From: Sphagnum magellanicum
Lineage: Eukaryota; Streptophyta; Sphagnopsida; Sphagnales; Sphagnaceae
Reading direction: 5' to 3'
DNA: 64,000 bases
NCBI GenBank assembly: GCA_021904315.1
Contig: CM038920.1
Span: forward strand, 7,440,001 to 7,504,000
In this document: in pieces, positions 12,801-23,933 of the stretch
Numbering within the stretch: the stretch's first letter is position 1
Layout: every line of letters begins with the position of its first letter
The notes under the pieces: model-generated
Seen by the model: only the letters and a program-made list of their open reading frames with translations
Database searches by the model: none
What the model was told of the DNA's origin: nothing
Position numbers and translations under genes: made by a program

Positions 12801-13463
12801 AAAGAAGGTGCATCTATGGTGTCCCATGCATCCAGATGTCTAAGGAAAAAAGGTAGAGATAAATGTACTGGCATAAACAGGAAACAAAGCAGTTCAGATA
12901 TCCTTTGTTGATATATGAAGGAAAAGCCAACAGTTTTTGGGTTTTCAAGTTTCATAGATGTGTGTGAGTGCCTAGATTACCTAGATAGCCAGTTTCTAGC
13001 AAATATGACACCAAAATCCATTCATCGGCTAACTTATTGCCTGAACTGGCTTTTTCCCAGCTAAGACACTCCAACATCATCTAAAAGATATACAAGAGTA
13101 TACAAGGCTTCAAATCAACCAGGTCATAAGCTGGAGGAAAGAGGATTCTATGCATTGAAACCTGCAGGTACTATATCTTCACAAATCTAAGCCCTTTCCC
13201 TGCACAGCTAGAATCTTACTAACACTTATCTTTATTTTTACATTCAATCAGTGCATCAGAACCAGAGTGCTTTCCTGGAAGAGGTTTCCAGATGAAGGCA
13301 TATCATGGTAAGAAGCAAAAGGAGTAAAGACAAGAATGCCAAGTGAGAAGGAACTCTAACTGCAAGAATCATAACTAGCAAAGTCCAAACTAAGGCCAAG
13401 ACCAAATAGTGGTACTTAATGCACAGAGCAGTTTAGAGAAGAAGCACAGAAGATGCAAACTCC
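9861..13463. other. Spacer downstream of MAP70, no gene recognised
   Basis: AT-rich to about 10.9 kb, then moderate GC up to the MAP70 stop. The latter part probably includes the MAP70 3' untranslated region. No conserved reading frame is seen on either strand. Palindromic repeats within it are listed separately. Confidence 0.45.
11261..11430. repeat. Paired 24-bp palindromes, MITE-like
   Basis: At 11267-11290 two perfect 11-bp arms, TAATGCCCTGG and its complement, flank the two bases CA. A second, imperfect version of the same length lies at 11399-11422. A third diverged relative, with the same preceding GTGTAGGG word, lies at about 19836-19866 inside the satellite spacer, where it is an insertion absent from sister copies. 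This points to a small dispersed element with a palindromic end. Confidence 0.5.
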
Positions 13464-16400
13464 TCACCTTCCAAGAGCAGGATTAGAGGAACTATTTACA
13501 GGCAGTTTTGTCATGCTGGATCGTCTGGCCCTACGTTCCTGCTCCTTTTCCGCCCTTAAAGTTACAATCTCTTTCTCCATAGCTGCGTATTCTCTCCTCA
13601 TTTTCTTTGCCTCAACCTCCATGGCCTTTGTAAGTGTATCCACTTTTTTGGAGAGCATCTGCAGATGAAGCCAAGAGATGCATTCAAGGAAATATTAGAG
13701 CTTGGATATGTTGTAAATCATACAGTAGACATATTTCAAGTAATTGAAAAAGGGCCAATGTTCCTACTAGGCTTTCTTCAGCTGTCTTTGTCTATGTCAT
13801 GTACACCACAGATTACACACCTCAAGAGCATCATCCTTATCCTTCAGGCTTTGATCCTTCTCATGGCTTGATTTCCTCAAGGCAACAACCTCCTTCTGTA
13901 GCATATCATACAGCAAGGCTGAGACGGTATCATCTGCACCATCTGAAGCTCCAATGTCTGCTTTCTCATGTGGTAGATCAGCTCCCTCCAGGTTCTTTGT
14001 TGTTTTCACAGAATTTGTCCTGCTTGTGTGCAGCTCCTCACACCCATTACTAAAAGCTCTCAGCCTCTTTGAGATACCAGCATCTAGTGGTCTGCCACCA
14101 TCAAAGGACTTTGATGTCATCCTGCCATTCCTCAAAAGTGTTGTGCTAGCCACTGAAGCCCTCAGCTGAGATACTGCAGATCGTTGGCGCCTGGAACCAT
14201 TTGTTAATACCTGTGAGGCTTCCTCAGATCCAGTTGAGAGGCGCCTAGCTGGACCATTGCTTGCACTTCTCACTGTTTCCTCATTGACACAAACCTGTCG
14301 GCGTGACGTGGATGGCCTTAAACCTTCCTCAAGCACCTTCAGCCTGAACTGGAATTTTTCCTGTACAGAGTAAGCACTTATCAGCTTAACAACTCCAATA
14401 GGAAATACATGAAACACATTAATGGGACTGCAACTCAAACCCTTCCAAAACACATATGGTAGCCAAAGGCCTCAACCTCCTTTAGTGTGCACATTGTTAA
14501 CCAACCTTCAATTGAGACTCTGTTTTTGCAGCCCGCTCTGCTATTGCCAACTTGTCCCGGAGTTGCTGCATTTCACCCTGCATTCAGAATTCAAACATTG
14601 TGAAACACCCTGCTTGGAATGTCCCTCTGCTCAGCACAATCATGTGAGTAGGGAATCATGGAAAGAGGTTGCCCTTGCAGCTCAAAACATAGACTACATA
14701 CTAATAAGACTACATATTAGTCTACTTACCTGGAGAAATCTTCGTTCTTCAAGCCACTGTTTAACAGGCATCACTTTGTCATTGGCATCCTTCCACTCAT
14801 TGGCCACAACAACTGCAACCCGGTTAGCAGATATTTTTGCTCGTGCAAGCTCGCGCTCAAGTGTTTTCTTTCCTTCCTGCACATGGGATTTAGCATCAGA
14901 TGAGCCCAGTGTAATTTCATTGATCTTGGGAGATGTTGGGTTTCACAGAGCAGTTGCCAAAGAGATCCTAGCCCTGTACACAAAAGTCCAGACTTACCTC
15001 AGCTAACAGCACAAACAATGAACCACCAGCACTTCTAGTTGTCACCTCTGCAGCTTCAAAATGCTTACCAGCAACTCTTCAACTTGTCGATGATAATCCC
15101 GGGCAGCATTTACAGCAGCCCCACCAGCCAGAACTGCTTCTTCCAATTCAGCCACTGTGGTACTCAACTTCTCGACTTCTGCAACTTTTTGACGATGCAT
15201 TTTGTCCAGTATTTTGTTCTCTTCCTGCCACAAGAAATATTTCCTCAAATACATACTTTTCACATGGTGGCAATGACTAGTACAATAAACATGGAATAGC
15301 CCCCTGACCATGACAGCACAGTTCCTTGATCTGAAATAGAGCCACAACCTGGCAGATCTCTATTTGCTTCATCAACTCTTGGTTACGGTTCTGCAAGTCA
15401 TCCACCATGGAGGCTTTTGCCTCAGCTGTCTGCACTGTCCTCTCTGCCACCAGAAGGGCAGCCTCTTTGGACTTGGTCAGGCGATCCAGGGCCCTATTAT
15501 CATCCTGCAGCTTTGCTATCTGCCAGCACACACAACACATCAGAACTTGAAATGCAACCTGCAATGTAAAACCCAATTCATAAGGCAGCAATTCCATCAA
15601 CTGCATGATGATCCTTCAAACCTTCATGCACAACACCCACATCTACAGCACTTTTTCAAGCATACACACAGGGATGAAGCAGGCACACTACTTCTTTATA
15701 AGCTAGCCTGAGCTCAGCCTCAAGAGGTGCAAGAATAGCTTCAATTGGTGGAAGATCCTCATCCTTCTGGGCAGCGTGCACCCTGCGCAAAGTTGCCTCT
15801 GCAGCAAATTGTGCAGCAAGAGCTATTTTCCTCTCATCATTGATCTTCTTCACTTCAAGATTCTGCACATATTTCCACATATAAGAGTGCAAGAAACCAA
15901 AGATCACTTAAACTGGACACATACAGCCGAAGGAAACCTGGGAGACACTAACTGAAGAGAAAAGTGCTAGTAGCGTAAACTTAGAAGGTTCATGTACCTT
16001 ATTCTCTAATGCGTTCTCAGCCACCTTCAGCTTCTCTTCAACTTTTTTACGTTCTTCAAATAACTGCAGAATTCCAAATGCAGCACACAGTGTCAATCTA
16101 GTACTTGCTATTCAACACTTGTGTCAGTGCCTACATCATTGTAAACAGGCTGGTGAACACTGTTGGCTTCTCACCAATAGCCATGACAGCATTGGTGTAT
16201 TTGCTCATCTCAGTCTCTTGAAAACAGAACAAGTTGGCAAGAGACTGTTGCCTCAGACCTACTTTAGGGAGCCTGCCATGTCCACAAGAAGGAGCATTGA
16301 GAAGTCAGGATCACCTCTTCAACAGCTTTTTCTGCCAAACGCTCAGCATTCTTTGAAGCTTTTATCTCAGCATAGGCCTCAGCCAGTTCCCGTTCCTTAT

Positions 16401-17185
16401 CTAAAATCCAGAAAGAGTTGAGAAATGTGTCAGAAAATTCTCTTCTCACAAGCAAAGACAAAGAGAAGAAGTCTCCAGAAATTAAAAAAAGCAACTTTCA
16501 CAGAGATGACAATCAAAGAGTTAGTTATATAAGCTGGCATAGCAGAGCACAGAACGGTTTGTAGTGAACTAAATTAGATGTATATGAGTCTAGTGTCTCC
16601 ATCCTGGACTACACACAGCTTCTCATTCACATGCAGAATAGCAGTAAGCCTTCCAGATCTGAACCTCCAGAGCTTTAAAGTTTGCTTCACAGCCAATATT
16701 ACAATGCACATTGTGGAAATTCCAAGAGCGTGTATAATTCAGTTCACCATAAGTCTGTAAGAATGCCTTGAAGTCTGCAACCGAGACAGCTCAAAACATT
16801 CAAAGGCTCTCACTTTAAGGGGCACCGACTCTGCACCTCTAAGTTCCAGCGGCATCTGGAAGTGCAGGACATTGCTACAATCGCGCCTCTGTGTGTGTGT
16901 GTGTGTTATTCAGGGCTTACCACGAACTTCGTTCTCCAGGCGGTTCAGCTCCACCTTGATTGGATCCGAACCATGTAGCAAGTTGATTATATCATCGCCG
17001 TCCGGACAGGTCGAACGTCCTACACTCCTGCGCTTAGGTTTCAAGTCTGCCGCTTTGGAAAAGCTCCCGGGAAGCATCACACCTCCATTGTCCCGAAACG
17101 ACAGCCTGCCGTTATTGTAGATTCCATCCATTGCTGCTGCATTGTCATCTTCTACACTACTGCTACTACCTTGTGCTTCTGCCAT
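13464..17185 (-). CDS. MAP70: Microtubule-associated protein MAP70 family
   Basis: The gene has ten exons (in gene order 17185-16921, 16400-16315, 16063-15998, 15862-15692, 15519-15349, 15224-15069, 14876-14730, 14577-14506, 14360-13821, 13658-13464). All introns are GT-AG and phases agree, giving 622 aa, the same size class as Arabidopsis MAP70 proteins. After a low-complexity head, the family block INLLHGSDPIKVELNRLENE (about residues 67-86) opens a long coiled-coil rod to about residue 390. It contains AAQFAAEATLRRVHAAQKDE, APLEAELRLAY, DNRALDRLTKSKEAALLVAE, NKILDKMHRQKVAEVEKL and KVMPVKQWLEERRFLQ. A Ser/Arg-rich linker and a second coiled coil (YDMLQKEVVALRKSSHEKDQ, then KKVDTLTKAMEVEAKKMRRE) follow. 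MAP70 proteins bind cortical microtubules and shape wall thickening. The start at 17185 is the first true ATG; the open frame extends further up without one. The stop lies inside a donor-like GGAAG/GTGAGG, so an alternative C-terminus is possible. Confidence 0.93.
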
Positions 17186-17239
17186 ATCTACTACTGCGTG
17201 CTTCGTTTTTTTCTTTCTAGAAAGCACTAGTATGTAGTT

Positions 17240-17264
17240 CCCCGCCCCCACCCCCCACCCCCTT
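17240..17264 (-). promoter_or_regulatory. G-quadruplex motif in MAP70 leader
   Basis: On the minus (coding) strand four G-runs of four to six, split by single T or C bases, lie about 55-80 nt before the MAP70 ATG. This fits the four-run rule for a strong quadruplex, in DNA or in the 5' leader RNA. A translational or transcriptional effect is inference. Confidence 0.6.
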
Positions 17265-17269
17265 CTTCT

Positions 17270-17710
17270 TCACCCGATGGTCGCCTACTCTTACTACAAG
17301 CCACCACCACCAAAAACCGAAGCAGAACTCATCACCTACGAGGTGCAGAACGTCATCATCGTCCCCATCCTAGTAGCATAAGCTGCGAGGACTTCGCCTG
17401 TGTTCCACGACTGCTTTCGTCATTGCCGACCAATGTAGAGAACATATAAGCAAGCGCAGGCACAATTGTACGCCATCATACTTATACCACCGTGTTTGTT
17501 TCATTGCTTGGCCTTCCTCACCTCTAAACTTTCTTTCTCCCTCGCGCACTCACTTCGTCCCTCCCTCTCTCCCTCATTCTACATATTCCCGCATCAACGA
17601 CAACGCGCGTAAACGCAGGAGAGAGCAAAAAGCAAACCTAAGAATCAACGCCGGGAAGATACACAACCGGCGTCAGTCGAGACCCAACCCGGGTCCGTTT
17701 CTCACCGTTT
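17270..17710 (-). promoter_or_regulatory. MAP70 leader and promoter region
   Basis: Moderate-GC stretch upstream of the MAP70 start. It includes a purine-rich (GA) tract on the coding strand at about 17515-17580 and a TATA-like TTATATG at about 17438-17444. The transcription start cannot be placed from sequence alone. Confidence 0.4.
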
Positions 17711-18240
17711 TCAAAAACTCCTCAAAAGTAATTTTCTTGTTTCATTTTCTTTTTTAATCTTTTTTTTCTTTGAAGTTTGGCTTGTCTTTTTTTCATTTTC
17801 TTTAATTATTTTATTCTTGGGTTTTTTCTTTTCTCTCTTTTGGTTTGTCTTTTTTCATTTTCATTTTTTTTTTTTGAGTTTCAGAAAAAAATCAGCCTTT
17901 TTTAAAAATCTTTTATCTTCTTTGGCTTGTCTTTTATCTTTTTCCTTTTTTAGGTGTCTTTGGATTTTTATTATCTTTTTTTAATTTTTTCCCTATAACT
18001 TTTTCCCTAATAACTTATGGCTCATCTTTTTTTTTAATTTTTTTTAATTTTTCATTTTGGCTGTCTTTTTTGGTTGGACTTAATGGAATTGTAGAATAAA
18101 GTTCAGTTGTTGAGTTGATGGACTTTTTCTTGGGAAATTTTCTTTAAAGAGATTCCTATAATCAAACAACAAAAACCAACCCAGAGAATGCCACCAGCAG
18201 GATGTTAAAAACCCCCCTACAAACTTGGCCACTCTTTTTC
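17711..18240. other. T-rich tract
   Basis: Long runs of T and CTT-rich words on plus (TTTTTCTTTTC, GGCTTGTCTTTT repeated several times) with no gene. The GGCTTGTCTTTT words recur loosely every 60-80 bases, hinting at an old tandem repeat. Confidence 0.5.
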
Positions 18241-20660
18241 CCAAAAATATGGACACTTCCGAGTGGTTGGTTGCTGTTGTTGTTTGGCCCAATGTAAAGA
18301 ATTGATGTAAGTAGCGGTTGGTTGGTGTTATCTAGGGCATAAAACAAATAAAGTGAAACATTTAACAAAATACCCACCTGGAGACTACCAACCTCTTCTC
18401 TTTGGGTACAAAATATGCAAAGAGTGGCTGGTTGGTTTAGGTTTTTTTTTTTTTTTGGCCTATGTAAAAATGTAAGTGAGAAGGTTGGTCGGTGTTGTGT
18501 TGTTTGCATGTAAAGAAAAAAAAGCGGTAAAAATTTATTCTGTGGTTAGGTTGGTTTGTATTGATGGCTGAACATCGAGAGTGATTCTTCATGCTAAAAT
18601 GTGGGGGCTAAGTTTTGGGGGGAGGGGGTGTTGGTTGTTGGTTGATGGTTGATTCTTTGGGGATAGTTTTTCTTTTTGTTTACGTATGTAGAAATGTAAG
18701 TAGGGGTTGGTTGGTATTGTTTCTTGGCATATGTAAAATTGTAAGAAGGGATCGGTCGGTATTGTTTCTTTGCGTATGTAAAAATGTAAGTAGGGATTGG
18801 TTGGTATTGTTTCTTTGCATATGTAAAAACGTATATAGTTGTTGGTGGGTGTTGTGTGCATATAAAGAAAAAAAAGAAGGTGCAAATTTTATGTCCAGTT
18901 AGTTTGTATTTGTGACCAAACAAGAAGAGTGATTTATTCTTCATGCTCAAATGTGAGGGGGTAAGTTTTGTGGGATTTTAGTGTTAGTTGACTCTTGTTG
19001 GTATTGTTTCTTTGCATATGTGAAAATGTAAGTAGGGATTGGTTGGTATTGTTTCTTTGCATATGCAAAAATGTAAGCAGGGATGGGTTGGTATTGTTTT
19101 TTTGGTTATGCAAAAATGTAAGTAGGGATGGGTTGGTATTGTTTTTTTGCGCATGTAAAAATGTAAGTAGGGATGGGTTGGTATTGTTTCTTTGCATATG
19201 CAAAAATGTAAGCAGGGATGGGTTGGTATTGTTTTTTTGCTTATGCAAAAATGTAAGTAGGGATGGGTTGGTATTGTTTTTTTTGCGTATGTAAAAATGT
19301 AAGTAGGAATGGGTTGGTATTGTTTCTTTGCATATGCAAAAATGTAAGTAGGATTAGGTTGGTATTGTTTCTTTGCATATGTGAAAATGTAAGTAGGGAT
19401 TGGTTTGTATTGTTTCTTTGTGTATGCAAAAATGTAAGTAGGGTTAGGTTGGTATTGTTCCTTTGCATATGTAAAAACATATATAGTTGTTGGTTGGTGT
19501 TGTGTTGTGTGCATATAAAGAAAAAAAAAAGGCCAAAATTTTATATCTGGTTAGTTTGTATTTGTTTCCAAACAAGAAGAAGTGATTCTTCATACTAAAA
19601 TGTGAGGGGGTAAGTTTTGTGGGGTTTGATTGTTAGTTGACTCTTATTGGTATTGTTTCTTTGCGTATGTAAAAATGTAAGTAGGGGTCAGTTGGTATTG
19701 TTTCTTTGCATATGTAAAAATGTAAGTAGGGATTGGTTGGTATTGTTTTGTCTATGTAAAAACATATATAGTTGTTGGTCGGTGTTGTGGGCGTATGAAG
19801 AAAAAAAAGGTGAAAATTTCATGTCTGGTTAGTTTGTGTAGGGTAAAGCCTTAGGTCGAGGGCATTAGCAAAAATAAAGGTGCACCAGGCACGTATTTGT
19901 GGCCAAACAAGAAGAGTGATTGATTCTTGGTGCTAAAATGTGAGGGTTAAGTTATGTGGCATTTGAGTGTTAGTTGACTCTTGTTTGTATTTCTTTTTTT
20001 GCGTATCTAAAAATGTAAGTAGGGATCGGTTGGTATTGTTTCTTTGCATATGTAAAAACGTATATAGTTATCGGTTGGTGTTGTTTCTTTGCGTATGCAA
20101 GAATGTAAGTAGGGTTGGGTAGGTATTGTTCCTTTGTGTATACAAAAATGTAAGTAGGGATCGGTTGGTATTGTTCCTTTGTGTATGCAAAAATGTAAGT
20201 AGGGTTCGGTTGGTATTGTTTCTTGGCACATGTAAAAATGTTGATGGTTGTTGGTTGGTGTTGTGTTGTGTGCATATAAAGAAAGAAAAAAAGGCGAAAA
20301 TTTTATGTCCAGTTAGTTTGTATTTGTGGCGAACGAAGAAGAAGTGATTCTTCATACTAAAATGTGAGGGGTAAGTTTGGTGGGGTTTGATTGGTAGTTG
20401 ACTCTTATTGGTATTGTTTCTTTTGAGTATGTAAAAAATGTATTCGATTGGTATTCTTTCTTTGCGTAAGTAAAAATGTAAGTAGGTGTGGGTTGGTGTT
20501 GTGTGCATGTAAAGGAAAAAAAAGAGGTGAAAATCTTATGTCCGGTTAGTTTGTATTTCTTACCGAACAACAACGAGAGTGATTCTTGGTGCTCAAATGT
20601 GATGTGAGGGGTAAGTTTTGTGGAGTTTGATTGGTAGTTGACTCTTGGAGTGCAAAAATG
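18240..20660. repeat. Composite satellite: 45-bp units and ~135-bp spacers
   Basis: Arrays of a 45-bp unit (core TTGGTATTGTTTCTTTGC, then ATGTAAAAATGTAAGTAGGG) run at about 18690-18840 (4 copies), 18990-19480 (11), 19640-19770 (3), 20000-20240 (5) and 20405-20490. Between arrays sits a spacer of about 135 bp (AAAGAAAAAAAAGG..TTTTATGTC..TTAGTTTGTATTTGTG..AAACAAGAA..GTGATTCTTCATGC..AAATGTGAGGGGTAAG) at about 18500-18660, 18855-18990, 19500-19640, 19785-19985, 20255-20405 and 20500-20650. The 45-bp period is a multiple of three, so both strands show spurious 15-residue protein repeats. Degenerate units start near 18240. Confidence 0.85.
19837..19893. mobile_element. Short (about 57 bp) insertion in a satellite spacer
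   Basis: Sister spacers read TTAGTTTGTATTTGTG without a break. Here about 57 bp that begin GTAGGGTAAAGCC interrupt that word. The inserted piece resembles the palindrome-bearing repeat at 11261-11290. No clear target duplication beyond GT is visible. Confidence 0.45.
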
Positions 20661-20783
20661 AATAAAAGCATATTGTGATCATTTTTTATTCTTTCTCTCT
20701 TGGGATGTGAAACTTTTTTTCATCCATTTACTTACAATATGCACAGGTTTTTCTTCTTTGATGGGATGAGAAAAGGTGAGAAT

Positions 20784-20821
20784 GGGGAGGTGGGGAGGTG
20801 GGGAGGGGGGTTGGGTGGGGG
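20784..20821 (+). repeat. G-quadruplex motif
   Basis: Six G-runs of three to six bases separated by one- to four-base gaps at the right edge of the satellite block. This is a strong quadruplex-forming pattern; function unknown. Confidence 0.6.
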
Positions 20822-21880
20822 CCACATGGGCCATGCAATCTGAAGCTTTGAAGATTTGATGCCTGCACTGATTTCAGAAACAGGAAAAAAACAACCAAAA
20901 AAGAACAAAAGCAAAACAACAATAAGTCAATTAGCACATACACCAAAGGGATCGAGCCGGGGACCTTAAATACCGTCATACGGACTTTTGGGGGGATCTT
21001 ATATACCCCTTTTTTTTTTCTTTTTTCCTATTTAAGAAAAAACACTTATATGACTGTATTTATAAACATTCCCCAAACCTAAAGATGATGCAAAGGTTAA
21101 AAAAAATGGAATAGAGTCTCAGCAAGTTAATTACTAGTTAGGGGTTTGAGAATCAAGGAGAGTTATAAATAATTAATTAATTAAATGAAGGAAAAACACC
21201 CAGCAAGGGAACAAGAGAAGAAAAAAAAAAGGTTTGAAGTCTAAACAAGCGGCTTTGCCATGAGAGGTTTTGTCCTGAAAATAAGGTATTATATTTAATG
21301 TTATATTATGAACTCAAGTTATATTGGATGAAAGTTTGTTCGCTTTATCATGAATTTTTTTTTTCACATTTGTACTAAATTTTTTTTTTTTCTAACCATC
21401 TTAGAATTCATTGTAAATATTTAGAAATTGAATCCATTGTTTCATTGTCTTTTGTTTAACCATACAAATGAATATAAAAGTTGTTTAAATAATTACATTG
21501 GATAATGTAAATAATTTTTAGCAATGTGCACGAGGCATTTTGATGTTTGAAACAAACATCAATATTGAATGCATATAGTTTACATGGCAAGATTTTATTT
21601 TTAGTCTCATTTTTATTTTGAAACTTGACAATTTGATAATTCTTATATTTGTTTTTGTCGCATTGGGTTTAGGTTTTCCATGAAAAGTGTTTTGTTATGA
21701 TGTTTGATGGGTGTATATGTGGATAAGAAAATTGTTCAAATTTTTTTTCGGTCTTGTTATTGATAATCATAATTTTTTTTTCACATGGTCCATGAAAAAA
21801 ATGTAAAAATGCAAATTCAAGCCACAAGGTGCCAACATTTTGGGGGTAATAATTAGGTGAAAAATGCAACATTTATATGC
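20822..21880. other. Very AT-rich spacer, possibly the Helentron 3' flank
   Basis: No gene is seen. A short tRNA-B-box-like word, GGCTCGATCCC on minus at about 20946-20956, is present without a box A or cloverleaf. The 3' end of the neighbouring rolling-circle element should lie in or near this stretch, but no diagnostic end or hairpin could be fixed. Confidence 0.35.
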
Positions 21881-21899
21881 ATATTTTCACAAACGCTAC

Positions 21900-22550
21900 A
21901 CTTTAAATAAATGAAAACATTAATGGTTCTTTATTATACATTGGAAGTGTGTTTGGTAATTTCAATATGACATAAATCAGTTTGTGAAAATTTGACCAAT
22001 AGGCTTCTGTTACATCATATTTGTATTCATTTCCAAGGACATTCACCCATATATGGTTTAATTGAGATTTAGCTTTTGTGGTGGTTTCACTAAATTGTGA
22101 TTTAATTGGAATTATTCATAAAATATAATAGTTATTGTTTATTTTTTGTTTGGTTATTGTCTTTTAGAATGTCAACATTAAAGTCTCCCATAATGATGAT
22201 TGGATAATGTTCAAGAGATTGTTGAATTATAGTTTGAAGATTGTTTAAGAATGTAAAAATTGAACATGAATGAATTTTATACACACATACAATATGTTTT
22301 TTTTTTGTGTATTAATATTAAAAGTTGATGTTATATATTTTGAACCATAACTAATTATTGTATTGAAGGAATCTAAATGCATGTGTATGTCATACATCAT
22401 CATTAACCTATGACCATCATGGATTGAAATATATGAATACTTCAATGAATTTATAATTTGTGCACATGGTGTATATAATGTTGATGCATAATGTATTCTT
22501 GTTTTTATAAGACATAATATATGAGACATTGAACATTATGATCATGATTG
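21900..22550 (-). pseudogene. Helentron C-terminal endonuclease remnant
   Basis: The block IIIMGDFNVDIL at about 22166-22200 carries the GDFN signature of the exonuclease-endonuclease-phosphatase fold. Upstream on the coding strand a frame reads LMMMYDIHMHLDSFNTI and FNINTQK, where the family has its strand core. Downstream, a SQLNHIW-like word (about 22047-22070; SQLDHIW in kin) and a SNFHK-like word (SDH/DFH position) follow at the usual spacing. Many changes interrupt the frame. In intact elements this domain would be fused behind the helicase and is thought to help target cleavage. Confidence 0.6.
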
Positions 22551-22899
22551 ATGTCTTCATAATGTTGTCATAAAAAAGTTATATTCAAGGCTTGTATAAT
22601 TACATGAAAATTATGTAAGTTTTTTAATCAAGGAATTAATGGTATCTAAGTTATAATTGTTTTCAATCTATTCATTTTTACATGTATTCTTAGATTCACA
22701 TACACAATTTCATATCGTAGAGGAACTAATCAAAATAATTTTTCTTTTATTCAAATGCAAGATAATATTGTATATGTTAACCCATGTTTTTTAATGTTAG
22801 TGAGATCAAAAACCAATTCAATTAACTATAATACTTGAAAATGATGAATGGTTCTTGCTACTACAAGTTAAATTTGAAACTTGAATCCTTGTTATAATA

Positions 22900-23920
22900 A
22901 CTGATTAGGACTTACTAATTTTTACATTTTTGATAATAGATCCAATTGATGTCCATTTTGATTCAATGTTGTTGTCATAATAGTGACTACATTTTTTATA
23001 TTTTTGTGTACCAATTTAAAAATTCTAAAACATTATCCATATAATGGATATAATGGTTTTTTCACAGTATGTTATTGATGTTTTAAAAATGCCATCAATT
23101 TCATTCACAAGACCATCAAATGTTGCATAGTTACCAGCACATAATTCAACCAACATATATATATATATATATTATATTAATTATAAAATGGATGTAAACC
23201 AATAATTTTATTCAGATCATTTGAGAGTTTGTAAGATAGTGGGCATGATTGATAGTTGATGTTCATTGCTTTGAAAATAAACATGGGACCTAATGTCCTA
23301 GTGAACACATTTTCATTGTGTTTTTACACAAGTTTATTTATATAAAATAAATATGGAATAATAAAATTGTTGGGTGGAAGCCAATTACAAATTGAATTTT
23401 TGAATTCAATATCCATTGTATTTTTTGTTGTAATATGAAATTTGTTCAAAATTTGTATAAAGACCATATTAGACTATTGCATAACTTTATTTAATTCATA
23501 ACATTAGACATATGTTTGCCAAAAGTTTAATGTTAGTGCATTAACATTATTCTTGATATTTTGAAAGATTCAACTATCTTTCACATGGGGTGTTTGATAG
23601 AAATCACATGTCATGATAACATCAACACCACCAAAAAATTTACTTTGAATGTGTTTTATGGACTTTAGCTTATTATTTATGATAGTAAACATTTTAACAT
23701 GCCAACAAGTGATATTTCATTTATCACAACAAATTGTAATTGTTCATATTGACATGTAAACCTATTTAATGAATCTAATGATAAGTTTAGTAAACTAGAT
23801 AACAATTGTTAGAAAGGTATGTTCAATGTTGAATGCATTGTCAAACCATTAATATTGAAGGTAGTTTTATTACATGTTGATGCCATAAGTAAAGCTTTGG
23901 TTTTCGTTAAGTCAAAAGAT
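22900..23920 (-). pseudogene. Helentron PIF1-like helicase remnant
   Basis: Readable blocks in order on minus: FNINGLTMHSTLNIPF; a Walker-B-like FVVINEISLVG (about 23700-23730; DEIS in working enzymes); FFGGVDVIMTCDFYQ (GDFYQ in kin); NALTLNFWQTYV; NSICNWLPPNN; and MLVELCAGNYATFDGLVN at about 23100-23155. These are motifs II to about V/VI of the superfamily-1B helicase of Helitrons, which unwinds the donor strand. Motif I (Walker A) would lie just before the first block but is missing: sequence above 23.93 kb belongs to the foldback element. Confidence 0.7.
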
Positions 23921-23933
23921 ATGTGATGCACTG

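Noticed and set aside
18680-20500. CRISPR-like alternation of repeat and spacer
   Set aside because: Units are contiguous 45-bp repeats without unique spacers, and the genome is a plant nuclear one.
18594-20508. Repeat proteins with a 15-residue period on both strands
   Set aside because: They are produced by the 45-bp satellite (a multiple of three) being open in several frames on both strands at once.
20940-20990. tRNA or SINE B-box-like word
   Set aside because: No box A at the right distance, no cloverleaf and no tail; one 11-base match in a long window is expected by chance.
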